Origin: Palaemon carinicauda | Lineage: Eukaryota > Arthropoda > Malacostraca > Decapoda > Palaemonidae | Assembly (NCBI RefSeq): GCF_036898095.1 | Contig: NC_090746.1 | Location: 109,522,825-109,586,824 of the forward strand | Reading direction: 5' to 3' | DNA: 64,000 nt | Part shown: one piece after another, positions 1 to 12,479 of the stretch | Position numbering within the stretch: the first letter of the stretch is position 1 | Layout of the letters: each line of letters starts with the position of its first letter | Notes under the pieces: generated by a model | Told to the model about the DNA's origin: nothing | Seen by the model: the letters and a program-made list of their open reading frames with translations, nothing else | Databases searched by the model: none | Made by a program: the position numbers and the translations under genes

Positions 1-601
<601 letters not shown>

Positions 602-845
602 CTGAGCGTCCTTACCAAACATATGACTGCGCGGCCTCTCTCCGTCTCTCTGGTAGGAGAAAAGATAGTCTTGTCCTTGTGAGAGGTGATACCACAAGAG
701 TTACACAGGGGAACCGCAATCTCTCAATAATTGCCGAAACTCCCGTGTTGTAGCTAGAAATGTGGAAGGGCTGAATCTATGTGCGTGCATATTTAATTAT
801 TAAGCTGTCATTTTTGACGGGTTGCGTACACTAGTGTGTGCGTGC

Positions 846-846
<1 letters not shown>

Positions 847-923
<77 letters not shown>
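847..923. repeat. (TA)n microsatellite
   Basis: A perfect TA array of about 77 bp. It follows a short GTGTGTGCGTGCG purine-pyrimidine stretch and runs directly into an ATC trinucleotide run (the reverse complement of a GAT tail) that belongs to the neighbouring LINE relic. Confidence 0.97.
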
Positions 924-925
<2 letters not shown>

Positions 926-1105
926 TCATCATCATCTACGCCTATTGAAGCAAAGGGCCTCGGTTAAATTTTGCTAGTCCTCGCTATCTTGAATTTTTAA
1001 TTCAATACTTCTCCATTCATCAATATCCTACTTCGTGCTTCATAAGTCCTCAGCCATGTAGGGCTGGGTCTTCCAACTCTACCAGTGGCTTGTGGAGCCC
1101 ACTGA
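924..1105 (-). mobile_element. 3'-end relic of an RTE-like non-LTR retrotransposon
   Basis: On the minus strand this translates, with stops, to DEWRSIELKIQD...NLTEALCFNRRR followed by a (GAT)n tail. I recognise this as the C-terminal tail of an RTE-like reverse transcriptase (Arg-rich end before a short trinucleotide tail). A second copy with the same ending lies at 63745-63845 on the plus strand. It is 5'-truncated, as is usual for LINE copies. The family assignment is from memory of the pattern; the relatedness of the two copies is seen directly. Confidence 0.5.
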
Positions 1106-1118
1106 TTATATACTGTAT

Positions 1119-1121
<3 letters not shown>

Positions 1122-1157
<36 letters not shown>
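1122..1157. repeat. (TA)n microsatellite
   Basis: A 36-bp TA array just left of the first copy of a 54-bp direct repeat. Confidence 0.95.
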
Positions 1158-1159
<2 letters not shown>

Positions 1160-1482
1160 ATAAATATCAACACAACATCGTGTTCAAATAGAAATAAATT
1201 TCTACCTCATACATGGGATCGAACACTAGCCCCTTCTAATGAAAGGCCAGGTCGAAACCAACCATGCCACGAGAGCCCATAAAAGAAATCTGAACCTGAC
1301 ACTAATCTAGTTGTCCGAGGATTTACCTGGTGAGACATCAGTCTCTTTACCAGCGAGTTTTACCAGATTTCCCCGGGCCACCACGTGACACAATTGGTAG
1401 TAATTCATTCAAATTACCCCTAATGAGTCAATATGGATAAATATCAACACAACATCGTGTTCAAATAGAAATAAATTTCTAC

Positions 1483-1488
<6 letters not shown>
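1158..1488. repeat. 54-bp direct repeat flanking a SINE
   Basis: The 54 bp at 1158-1211 recurs identically at 1435-1488, a period of 277 bp. Each copy starts GGATAAATATCAACAC and ends CTACCTCATA. The unit between them carries the tRNA-like head. TA arrays lie on both outer sides, so this could be a two-copy remnant of a tandem array of a SINE-bearing unit. Confidence 0.9.
1205..1300 (-). mobile_element. tRNA-derived SINE head
   Basis: Read on the minus strand, the segment has a pol III B-box-like TGTTCGATCCC (about 1214-1224) preceded by an A-box-like TGGCATGGTTGG (about 1261-1272), each with about one mismatch to consensus. Their spacing of roughly 40 bp is that of a tRNA gene. No convincing complete cloverleaf or 3' CCA is seen, so this is a SINE head and not a functional tRNA gene. 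Confidence 0.6.

Positions 1489-1580
<92 letters not shown>
1486..1580. repeat. (TA)n microsatellite
   Basis: A TA array of about 95 bp that grows directly out of the second 54-bp repeat copy and is followed by CTGTATATGC. Confidence 0.97.
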
Positions 1581-1581
<1 letters not shown>

Positions 1582-2344
1582 TGTATATGCAGAGGGGGCG
1601 GGGGTCTGTTAGCTTAATACTCCCCCCCCACCCCCCCCCCATCAAAAAAAGTCTGGGAAACAAGTCCTAAAAGTAGTTCATGGTATTTCCTCCGTCTTAT
1701 CATAAAACTAGCCGAATTAAGCTTATGAATTTAATGTATCTTTTGTTTTAGCTTTATAAAATGGTATTTAAAGGAAAGATACGATCAAATTAAATGGTTC
1801 AAGAAAATATTTCCACGTTTTAATATTCTTGCCAAATGTATTCTTCCGCACTCCTGTCACATCATAAGATTCAGTGTTGTGGTTGAAGAAGCTTTCTACT
1901 TTTTTACGACATTTTAGGCAATTAAACGTTACATGTTTTATTTCCAAAGGTTAGTACCCTTCATTTAGAGGTTTCATTGTTGTGTTTAGAGTTATTTTGG
2001 TATTATTTTCAAATGAAACAAGAGTTAATATGTAGTTTGCAGTGTTGATAGTTCGTAGGCTGACATTTTACCTATGAGGTAACTTCGTAAGTCGAAGTCT
2101 AATGTATAATGAGTATTAATTTTAATAGCGCATGAAACATCTAAATAGTTTAGAGGCCTCTAGTTCTAGTTTTGAGTATTCTTCAATAATCAGTTTCTTT
2201 CTGTTTTTATTTCGTAATTGTGATTCCTGGGATACTGAATTATTGGGTTTTGTTATAGTTACGGACAGGGATTTTATCGATCTCAATTGTAAGGTACTTT
2301 TAATGAAAGCTAAATCGACAAACACTTCCATATTAAATCCAGGT

Positions 2345-2515
2345 GTTAATTACTGCATTGTAATTGTTTATTAGTAGTTAGTTACCACTTGTTAAGGGTA
2401 GAAGAGAGACTTTTAACTATGGTAAACAGCTCTTCTAAGAAAGTCCAAAATTATCCGTTGTTCTCCAGTCTTGGGTAGTGTCATAGCCTCTGTACCAATT
2501 GTCTACCACTGTCCT
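2345..2515 (+). mobile_element. Fragment of the CR1/L2-type LINE 5' UTR
   Basis: This matches the leader of the intact LINE at about 56813-56990: GGTGTTAATTACTGCA..., TATGGTAAACAGCTCTTCTA, CAGTCTTGGGTAGTG and CATAGCCTCTGTACCA all recur in the same order. Similarity fades at about 2515, well before the coding region. This is a leader-only fragment, not a typical 3'-end LINE copy. Confidence 0.75.
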
Positions 2516-2579
2516 GTAATAGAACCCTGTCGTTTTTGCATAAAAAGCCATTATTTCCCAAAGTTTTTTTTTTTTTTTT

Positions 2580-3930
2580 TAAATTGTGTTCTGATGTTAC
2601 AGTATTACCCTCCGCAAAAGTACCATTTCAGGTTACCACCACCCAACATAACCTCCCTTCAGTAATGGGTTTTACCCAATGTGGGAATGTTTCCATGTCA
2701 CTTCATACTAAACAAACTTTGTACCAAGTCACCTCGTACCCAGCATTGCATTTGGGTGCTACAAGCTGGTACCTTATAAGTACCAGGAAAAATGACTAAT
2801 CCTAGTAAGCAAATCTATTAGAATTTGGAGCTGCTCGTACATTATATTTATATAAGGTATGTTTGCAAATTAACATTGAATATTGACAAACGGGACTCAT
2901 GCCATATTATGGTACAGGGTTATGACCATAACCGATGGACACAAACATTATGAACAATGAATTGAAACTTCACATACAGGTATACAGGTATAAAGTAATG
3001 AGAAGAAAAATCACAAAAATATGCATGTTATCATAATGCTATCTACGAGTATGTTGATTCATGAACTTACTCTTATTATTCACTAATATGTCTGCTCCGC
3101 CTTGGCTTGCTTCTCTCACTATTAGATATTATATTATTGCTTCTCTGTTCTGGCAAGTGGTAGCCTACATGTGGCACTGTGCGCTTTAGCTGAGTGGGCA
3201 AGTATTTTGCCTGACAAAAAATCAGGTGACCCAATCAACTATATACTTCCCGACAGCCTGGAATAACTGGTTAATTGGATATGAGATGATTATGGTAGGA
3301 GTTGACCTGATCCTACCCCATCTGGGAATCTGGTTTTGGGTGGTATGAAATGAAAACTAATAATTTAGGGAGCATAATCACTGGAAAAACCAACAGAACA
3401 ATAAGAAAACTAGCATAGAAAATGTCTTTTCTTGCAAAAATGAGTGGGTGAAACAACACTTACGGACTTAGTGCCACAGTTATAACTCGGGTCTGTTATC
3501 TTCCAAGCCACGTTTTCTATTGAACATAACGTTTTCTATATTTTTAATATGGTCCGATTATAAAAGGAAACAAACATGAGCACTAGCTAACCTAACCTAG
3601 AAGCCGCATCCTTACTTACCCCTTGCAATCTCCCCTAAAACGGCAGTATCCTTACCTTGAGCTGAGACATGGTCTGTAATGACTAGCTTAGGCTTAGACT
3701 AAATCTGCAATGACTTACCTTTATAGTCAGAGATCGAGTTATCTTAATCAGGTGTAAAAACTGCGGTGATTGTTCAAATAAAAAAAGCACTTGTCCACAA
3801 AACTAGCCTTTACAGTAATCTCTCACACAGGAAATGCACTGGACACGCTTCTTACTTTCATCTTTCTAGCATTACCGGAAAAATAATATAATTTCTTTGT
3901 GTTATTTAAATTTGCAACTACTATGAGACT
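2580..3930. other. AT-rich spacer
   Basis: No gene is supported. A T-run (about 2566-2580) and scattered short frames are present. At about 3188 there is an isolated A-box-like TTAGCTGAGTGGG without a convincing B-box. Confidence 0.5.
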
Positions 3931-4309
3931 CAGGGCCCCTGTAACACGGTTTTTTCGCAATAATTTCTTATCTATAAGTTTAATAAATATAACGCTTATT
4001 CAGAATGCACATTATATCTACACATAAATTTTGACTATATTCTGCATTACGTAGGTTGAATAAATTTGGTACTTATAATGTAAAAGTGACGTTTTTTGAA
4101 GACGGGCCAACTTACTCAGAGAAGAGGTTTCGAACGCACTCGTTACGTAACCTATGACGGCATTTCTTCACTCTTTCTCGATCGATGATTGGCTATACGT
4201 AACGAAGGCTATACCTCTGCCAACAATGACACAAAAGTTGAAATAAAAGCAAAGCAGTACACCTTTATGAACTCTGAAACCTCTTCACTGATAATTGTCG
4301 TAATGAATA

Positions 4310-5059
<750 letters not shown>

Positions 5060-5061
5060 TA

Positions 5062-6631
5062 AACCAACAAAATATGTTAATAAATACAAAAACCACTTTG
5101 ATTATTAGTCTAACTCCCAAAATAAGTTTCCTAAGAAATTACAGTCTACTTTATAGGTCACAATCAGATTGACAAGGTGTAGGGAATAGTTGGTAATTTT
5201 CAAAAACGTAGTAGACAAGCTTGATTTGATAACTGCTATATCCAATGTCAAGCAATTTTTATTTATTGTCTATCTACCTACCTATTTACTGAAAAAAAAG
5301 CCGGTACTGTATTTTGCCTTTAAACCTTCACCAATAATTATCGTCAGAATGATGACTTCATGAGGCTCCACCCACTTTGGCCTCGGTATAATTCAGGATA
5401 ACACTGAAGGCTATCATGGGCATTGTTGGATTATAAAATTTAAAATCTGGCTAAAAAAAACTCAATTCTCGAGTAGTTGTAAGAAGTGCTAAATGATCCT
5501 CAAGGATCCCAGCAGTTGACGTTGAATTCATGTATATTACTGCTACAGTAGTATTACTACGCTAGCACAGATACCCCACCCACATTTATGTATCGTTCCG
5601 CCATTCATAAAGTCTTTGTCATGTTTTTTCACTGTGCAATAAGCCATGGTCTCCTCAGAAATTAAGTTTAACATTAGATGATAGGTTATTTCATTAAGCT
5701 GACAAATTATGGCAACTGGGTATGTTCTTGTCGATGTAGAAGCTAAAGATAAAGAATGGTATCATTCTCTCATTGCATTATCATCTTTACTACTATTTGT
5801 TTGGCTAAATGTAGTAATTATTTTAAAGGATAAATTAATTATGTTCATTTTACTTCTATAAATTCCCATTAGATGTACAAATAAAACTCCTAAAACTATT
5901 CCTGATTTATTTACAAAATGCAGTCATGCCCAAAACATAGCCAACACGGTCGTACGGCCTAAGAAGAAGAAGAAAAAAATTATATCGGATGATCCGTTGG
6001 TCTGATGGAGATTTTAGCACAAAAAATCTTTTTCTAACAAAAATAGTTATATAAAGACTGTTTACATACAATCTCTCTCTTTCTCTCTCTCTTGGTGGCA
6101 TAGTGAATAGTTAATGGAAATGTTCAAAAGCCTGAATGACATTACAAGTATTATAATCATGTTACGCTGAATACAAATCAGACCATAAACATTGGATTTA
6201 AACTAGAAACTGAATAATTACTTATTCAGGCTATAGTAAATATGGCCACGGGCTTTCTCTTGACTGTATAAAGTAGCAAGTCGTAAGACAAATGCAGTTT
6301 TGCAATCACAGGGGCAATTCCAAATCCTGTTAGCCATTCTTGACTGTTATGGGTTTCAGAGGAGATGGAACAAGGTGAATGGGTGTCTGGTGGATGGGCG
6401 GGGCAAAATTTTGTCAAAAGGTGTTTACATTGCTTACGTAATGAATGTTTTCGACTCTTGGCTCGTTATCACTGACCATGGCGTCAGCTAGAGCATTTTT
6501 ACTCCATAAAAATTAAAACTATCGGGTTTAGGTTATTGATAATGCTGAAAAAAAATTGTGTGTGGTTGTAAAATATACATATGTCAACTTTCCGTTACAT
6601 CCAATGCTTTGATAGGGAGCAAAGTCCAAAA
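5062..6631. other. AT-rich spacer, no gene seen
   Basis: Short broken frames only, apart from a small CT-rich run at about 6070-6092. This would be the right interior of the putative 3931-6652 element. Confidence 0.45.
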
Positions 6632-6850
6632 AACCGTGTTACAGAGGCCCCGAATATCATAGTAGTACAAAGTGTAACCATGTATAAACTGAAGTAGCCA
6701 AGCTAAGCTCAGCTTTATGATTTGAAAGTGCACAGGCGACCATAAAGTTGCGTTGAATAATGATTTCCACTAAGACCTGATCAAATGATGTAATTATAAT
6801 GTATCTAACTTTGTAGTACAGATTGGGTGAAACAGGAGAGAAAAACCATG

Positions 6851-6931
6851 TTTTTAAATATGTAACTTCCCTGGTAGTTACATATATACTGTATAGCTTA
6901 ATGCCGTGTTTCGTCGCGCGCACGGCAGAAA
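6851..6931 (+). repeat. DIRS-1 left inverted terminal repeat
   Basis: The stretch ending CGCGCACGGCAGAA is the inverted counterpart of 17381-17426 (TTCTGCTGTGCGCCCGACGA...) continued at 26174-26205. The pairing includes the GCTATAnnCTGTA-type core and GTAACTACCAGG. Similarity on the inner side stops at CAGAA, exactly where DIRS-2's right end abuts the other copy. Confidence 0.8.
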
Positions 6932-7234
6932 TTCAAACTTCGCGGCATTCGCCGCCATGACAGTAGGTGGTCATACATTAGTGCCATCTCTCATAAGTTA
7001 CCAGAACCATTCCCAACATTCCTCAGAAATTCTCTGCCGTTGATCGAGTCAACACCTAGGAAATTCGTTCGCTGATACTGTATTACTTTATTCTATAATT
7101 TGGTGAAGTACCTTTTGTCTGAGTATTGTTAATGGCTTTCGCTGCTTGTTTCTGGATATTCTTTTAGCTTTTCACTCTAGATTTAGATAGACACTGTTGG
7201 ATTTTGACCTGGACTTGTTTTTTCTGTTTACTAA

Positions 7235-10203
7235 ATGGCCGACTCTAAAAGAAAGTGTATTAGAGGATGCAAGACACGTATGCCTAAGGCCTCTATTGAT
7301 CCTCACTCAATTTGTACTGGTTGCAGAGGTCAGGTTTGTACGTATAATAACAGATGTGATGAATGTCAGTCTTTGTCTAATTCGGAGTGGAATGTGTTTG
7401 ATCGCTATATTAAGCGACTAGAAAAGGATAGACTTAGAAGGGCTAGATTGACCAGTGTGCTGTCAAATAGATCTTCTGATGGTAATATTCCTTCCAATGT
7501 ACATAATTTTAATATTCCTATTCCTGTTCCTAAGGAAGTAGTCCCAGACCCCGCCTTGGCGTCAGAGGTAAGTGAACCTTCTTTAAAGGGTGTGATGGCT
7601 GCTATTTCAGCCTTAGGCGCACAGGTTCTATCCCTAACTTCGGAAAAAGAGGTTATGTGGGGTGCACTGCGTGGCTTGCAAAGCAAGCTTTTAAATAGTG
7701 ACAGGGAAGTGAAGGGTGCGTCCGTTCTTGTCCCTCATAATCCCAGCCCGGGACCCCTTCCATGCTCCCCAACCCCTGGGAGAAAGAATGTCGAAAGGCC
7801 AAAGGATATGTCAGACCTTGATCAGCGAACGGACATCCCCTCCAGCGATCCTGTTGACGATTCCCAGGTCGCTCCCCCTCGCCGCTGGAAAGGCGAGGTA
7901 AGTAAGTGTGTGTGTCTTCATTAGATGACGCAAAACCGCGACGTGGTTGGCGCCAACCACTGCGTTCAAGACCTCTCAAGAGACGTATGTCTCTTACTAA
8001 ACCATCCTGCAGTAACTGGTGTTCGCCGTAGGTTTTCCTATCGACGACGTATCAGCGCCAAAACATTCACGTAAGACACGTAGTTCATCGGAGGAAGAAG
8101 GTGCTCAGTTTACTTCTGTACACGCTTCTTCCCCTCCCCCAGATTGGGAAATGTCGCAAGGACTTTCCCCTGGTAGCCACCCGACTACTTTTGACGATCC
8201 CTCGCAGCGATCGGTACACGGTTCAGATCGCTCACAAGGCTCGCCGCAAATTTCGCAAGGACTTTCCCCTGGTGGTCACCCGACTAAGGTTGACGATCCC
8301 TCGCAGCGATCAGTACACGGTTCAGTTAGCGCACGGCGCTCATCAAGTGTCTGATCTGTCTTAACTAAAGAGGTCGATTTCGTCACTGTTTGACGCTTAC
8401 GATTCTCGAACAGAGAAGTCTCGTCCAGAAGAACCTAAAGACATCAACAGACCAAGGAAAGGAGCTGCCGTTAACCAAGACTTTATCGGACAGCGTATTT
8501 ATCCTACGCTCAGCAACGCTCCCTAGCATCGATCGGAACGCGTTGTTGGAAGCGACAAGGTTCTGGTCTCTCCCTCGAGGCATTCTGGACGCAGACAGCA
8601 GTCTGGACGCATGCAGTCAGGAATTATCCACACAGCATGATAGACAAGCAGTTGTCTCCCCTTCGCGACTTGCTGGACGCGCGACTAACGCTCCCTCCCG
8701 TCAGGCTGTAAACATTCAACATTCGGGACGCATGCCGCACGCTGGAAGCTCACGGCAAACTGGACGCATGCAGCAGTCTGGACGTATGCTGGACGCATGC
8801 AGCCAGGTTTTGCCACCACAGCATGTTAGACAAACAGTTGTCTCTCCTTCGCGATCTTCTGGATGCAATACTAACGCTTCCTCACGTCACGCTGTACAGT
8901 AGACTTACAGCATGCGGGACACCTGCAGCACGCTGAAACCTCACGGCAACATGGACGCATGCAGTCAGGACTTGTCCTCGCAGCAGGATAGACAAGTTGT
9001 TGTCTCTCCTTCGCGACTCTCTGGACGCGCAGCTAACGCTCCCCCCCTTCATGCGGTTGACATGCAGCATGCTGAACGCTCACTGGACGCACGCGAGCAG
9101 GACTTACCCTTGCAGCAACGTGATGCCTCTTCACAATTGGATGATATCCTTCGCGATGTTCCATCAGGACAGGATGAGGTCTTTATGGAAGACGATAACC
9201 GACAGGATGACGCGGTTTTGTCTCCTACCCATTCGACTCAAGAGATCGATGTTCCTTTAGCAAAGGTGTTAGAGGACAAATCTCAGGATTTGCTGCAGGC
9301 AGCTGACCTTTAAAAGCTTCTGACAGTTTTAACATCTCTGTAGCCAGAGGACTTTACACAAGCTATTCCTCAGAGATCGCCCTCTCAGTTTTTGAAGGGC
9401 AGACCCCAAAAACCATCCTCCTTCAAGAAGATGGTTCGTGCTAGATCGGTTAAGTGAGCTTTCTCGACTCTCAACCAATGGACGTCCAAGAGGAAGGATC
9501 TTTGGAAGGCTTCATTTTCCTTTCCTCCAACAAGATTGGTCTCCAGATCTAGTGTGTGGTATTCGACTGGGGAGGTTCTCGGTCTGGGAGTACCTGCCTC
9601 CTCCCAGGGAGACTTCTCCAGACTTGTTGACTCTTCACGCAGGTTAGCCATGAGCAAGTTGAAGATTATGTGGTCCAATTCTGAAATGGACCATCTGCTG
9701 AAGGGAATTTTTAGGACAATAGTCTTCAGCCTTATGGACTGGATTCTCGGAGCAATTGCAGAGGCCACAGACCCTAAGAACGAGGCTCAGATGCATCTGA
9801 TTGCCTGTCTGGATAAGGTGTGAGGGATGGCTCCATCGAACTTTCCGCCCTTTTCACGACAGGAGGTCTTAAAAAGAGGGCTATGCTTTGTTCCTTTTTA
9901 TCTTCAGGTTTGTCTCTTGTTCAGAGATCTGAACTTTTATTTGCTCCGTTGGGTAAACATCTTTTCCCTCCGGACTTAGTGAAAGATTTGTCGGCAGCTC
10001 TGGCACAACAGGCTACACAAGATCTCATCTCTAGGACTGCTAAGAAAGTCCTCCCAGCTAGCTTTCTAGCAAAGAAACAAAAGGAGGGTCCTCCCGCTCG
10101 TCAGCCCTTACGTGGGAGATCCCCTTCAAGGGCAACTCAGAGGATTGCGGCTGGAGGTCAAGCTCGCCGATTCCCAAGACAGCAAGCCAAATCAAGGAAG
10201 TGA
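7235..10203 (+). pseudogene. DIRS-1 gag-like ORF (broken)
   Basis: About 990 codons of gag-like sequence. The N-terminus (7235-7924) has an intact 229-residue stretch with a Cys/His cluster (C8, C12, H24, C27-x2-C30, C41-x2-C44), probably zinc-binding, then a charged region. The middle (8019-9313) is Ser/Gln/Pro-rich low complexity with internal duplications. The C-terminal part (about 9310-10203, with stops near 9341 and 9456 and a frame change near 9820) is conserved in style (...FLFPPDLVKDLSAAL...) and ends in a basic Arg/Ser/Pro tail, as expected of a nucleic-acid-binding capsid-type protein. Frames change near 7925, 8355 and 9820, with in-frame stops in addition. The RT frame overlaps its 3' end by about 90 bp. 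The function is inferred from position and composition. Confidence 0.7.
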
Positions 10204-11341
10204 GACATACAATCTCCAGACACTAGTGGGAGCCAGGCTTTCTCACTTTCGACGAGAGTGGATCCAAAGGGGGCCGGACATCTGGACGATTAATGTATTC
10301 AAGGAGGGATACAAGATCCCCTTCCTGAGAATGCCTCGCATGTGGTCGATACCTTTAGAGTTGACAACAACCCACTCAGGGACCAAGGCAGCAGCTCTTC
10401 AAGAGAAAGTGAACCTTATGCTGTCAAAATCAGCCATAGAAGTGGTAGAGGACACCTCCTCGGAGGGGTTTTACAACAGTCTTTTCCTAGTTCCGAAAAG
10501 CTCGGGGGAATGGAGACCTGTGCTGGATGTCAGTCCATTAAACAAATTCGTCTGCTAGGTAAAGTTTGCCATGGAGACTTCAGCGTCAGTCCTTGCAGGC
10601 ACCAGACAGGGAGACTGGATGGTGTCATTGGATCTGCAGGACGCGTATTTCCATATCCCGATACACCCGGACCACAGAAAGTTTCTAAGGTTCGTGTTCC
10701 AGAAGACCACTTATCAGTTTAAAGCACTCTGTTTTGGACTGAGCACGGCTCCCTACGTTTTTACCCGAGTAATGTCCAACGTGGCTCGCTGGCTTCACCT
10801 AAAGGGAGTAAGGATTTCTTTGTACCGGGACGACTGGCTACTCAGAGCAGAGTCACAAGTAAAGTGTCTGGAGGCTCTTCAAATATCAATGTCCTTGATG
10901 CAACAGTTAGGTCTGATGGTAAACCTGGCCAAATCCCAACTAACACCCTCACAGAATATCATTTATATGGGGATGAGAATTCACTCAGCGGTTTTTCGGG
11001 CTTTTCCAGCCCCGAAAGGCATTCAGGATTGCCTAGTAAAAGTGCGACATTTCCTAGACTTACGGTCCTGCTCGGTGAGAGATTGGATGAGTCGCCTGGG
11101 CACCCTCTCATCGATCGAACAGTTGGTGTCCCTGGGAAGACTTAATCTACGGCCTCTTCAATTTCATCTGGCAAAGTTTTGGACGACAGGTCAAAGTCTG
11201 GAAAAGTGGATGCCTATCCCTCTGGGGATCAGGAATCACTTGGATTGGTGGGACGATACCAACAAACTCCTGGAAGGTCTCGATCTGTATCAGAAGAACC
11301 CCGACCTAGTGTTGTACTCCGACGCCTCGGACATGGGGTGA
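10112..11341 (+). pseudogene. DIRS-1 reverse transcriptase
   Basis: One frame covers almost the whole RT, broken by TAG at 10556 and TGA at 11339. Motifs in order: LVPKSSGEWRPVLDVSPLNKF, SLDLQDAYFHIPIHP (first catalytic Asp), FGLSTAPYVFTRV, then YRDDW at 10823-10834 where the family has YLDDW, and the thumb LGRLNLRPLQFHL. It would copy element RNA into DNA in the capsid. The 5' end overlaps gag in another frame, a normal DIRS arrangement. Its closest relatives in the window are the RTs of DIRS-2 and DIRS-4. Confidence 0.9.
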
Positions 11342-11670
11342 GGGGCAACACTCGGGAAGGTCGAGACATCGGGTCTGTGGATAGTCTCAAATGAAATGGC
11401 ACATAAATATCAAAGAGCTAGTGGCCATTCACCTAGCCCTCATTCACTTTCAGAAGGAAGTCCGAGGAAGAGTGGTTCAGATTAACGCAGACAACACCAC
11501 CGCGTTGGCTTACATAAAAAAGTAGGGAGGCACTCATTTGGCCTCACTTTACGAGACTGCGAGAGATTTACTTCTCTGCGCGAAAGCGAAGGACTTAACC
11601 TTGATTACTGTACTCGCTTCATCGAAGGGGAGAATAACGTCAGGGCGGATATGCTCAGCAGAAGAAGGCA
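11305..11670 (+). pseudogene. DIRS-1 RNase H domain
   Basis: It follows the RT directly: LVLYSDASDMG, then a TGA where Trp is expected (family 'DASxxGWG'), a frame change, then INADNTTALAYIKK with a TAG, and a C-terminal RFIEGENNVRADMLSRR. The catalytic Asp of YSDAS and the 'DN' Asp are still readable. At least one frameshift and two stops make it non-functional. Confidence 0.8.
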
Positions 11671-11699
11671 AGTTCTAACTACAGAGTGGACCTTGCATC

Positions 11700-12465
11700 A
11701 CGAGGTGTGCACCAGCCTTTGGATGTTGTGGGGTCAACCCTCGATAGACAAAGAGGTTGCCAGTATTTTTCTCTCCAGTCCCAGACCAGGAAGCAGCCAC
11801 AGTGGACGCATTTCTTCTGAACTGGGAGGGTCTAAACGTGTATGCTTTTCCTCCATTCAAGATCCTAGACAGAGTCCTGAAAAAATTCAGAGAATCGCCC
11901 AACATCCGCATGACCCTGATAGCTCCATTTTGGCCCATGAGACCTTGGGTTGCGGAGATGATAGAGTGGCTGGTAGATGCCCCCAGAACATTACCAAATT
12001 GGAGCCATCTACTCAAACAGCCTCACTAGAGAGGTACCACCAAAATCTCCTCGCTCCCAATCTGACTGCCTTTCGACTATCGAAAAGCTGGCAAGAGCGA
12101 AGGGCTTTTCAAGGGAGGCTGCACGAGCTATCGCCAGAGTGAGAAGGACGTCCACTATTATGGTCTACCAATCCAAGTGGGACATATTTAGAGTATGGTT
12201 TAGGAATAAAAAATTTTCCTCTACCAGTACCTTTATAGCTAATATAGCAGATTTTCTGTTGTATCTGCGTACAAAAGAGAAGCTGGCTGTGCCTACCATC
12301 AAGGGTTACCGCAGCATGCTAGCCTCCGTCTTTCGTCACCGACACATTGATGTGTCAGGTAACAAGGATCTTTCAGATCTCATTAGATCTTTTGAGATGA
12401 CTTGGAACCTGGATGTAGTCCTGGTCTTTTTAACCTCAAGTAGGTTTGATCCCTTGGACAAGGGA
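11700..12465 (+). pseudogene. DIRS-1 tyrosine recombinase, N-terminal part only
   Basis: A linker (LPVFFSPVPDQEA...DAFLLNWEGLNVYAFPPF, frame at 11757) precedes the SAM-like core-binding domain at about 12090-12440 (SKWDIFRVWF, IADFLLYLRTKEKLAVPTIK, GYRSMLASVF). The catalytic half with Arg, His-x-x-Arg and Tyr is absent: after RFDPLDKGSEGF the sequence turns into gag of another element. It is therefore truncated as well as frameshifted. Confidence 0.8.
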
Positions 12466-12479
12466 TCCGAAGGATTTGT

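Larger units (their letters stand above)
6851..12465 (+). mobile_element. DIRS-1: DIRS-type retrotransposon, right part truncated
   Basis: The order is left inverted terminal repeat, long gag, RT, RNase H, linker, and the N-terminal part of a tyrosine recombinase. The recombinase is cut at about 12465, where the sequence becomes gag of DIRS-2. The matching right terminal repeat is found 5 kb downstream (17381-17426) and is itself split by DIRS-3. There is no LTR and no DDE integrase. Multiple stops and frameshifts show it is dead. The exact truncation point is uncertain by some tens of bases. Confidence 0.85.

Noticed and set aside
3180..3300. Possible tRNA gene or SINE at an A-box-like TTAGCTGAGTGGG
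   Set aside because: No B-box at a plausible distance and no cloverleaf could be drawn.
9385..9768. 127-codon minus-strand frame
   Set aside because: It lies antisense to the DIRS-1 gag, whose plus-strand frame matches other gag pieces in style; it is a shadow.
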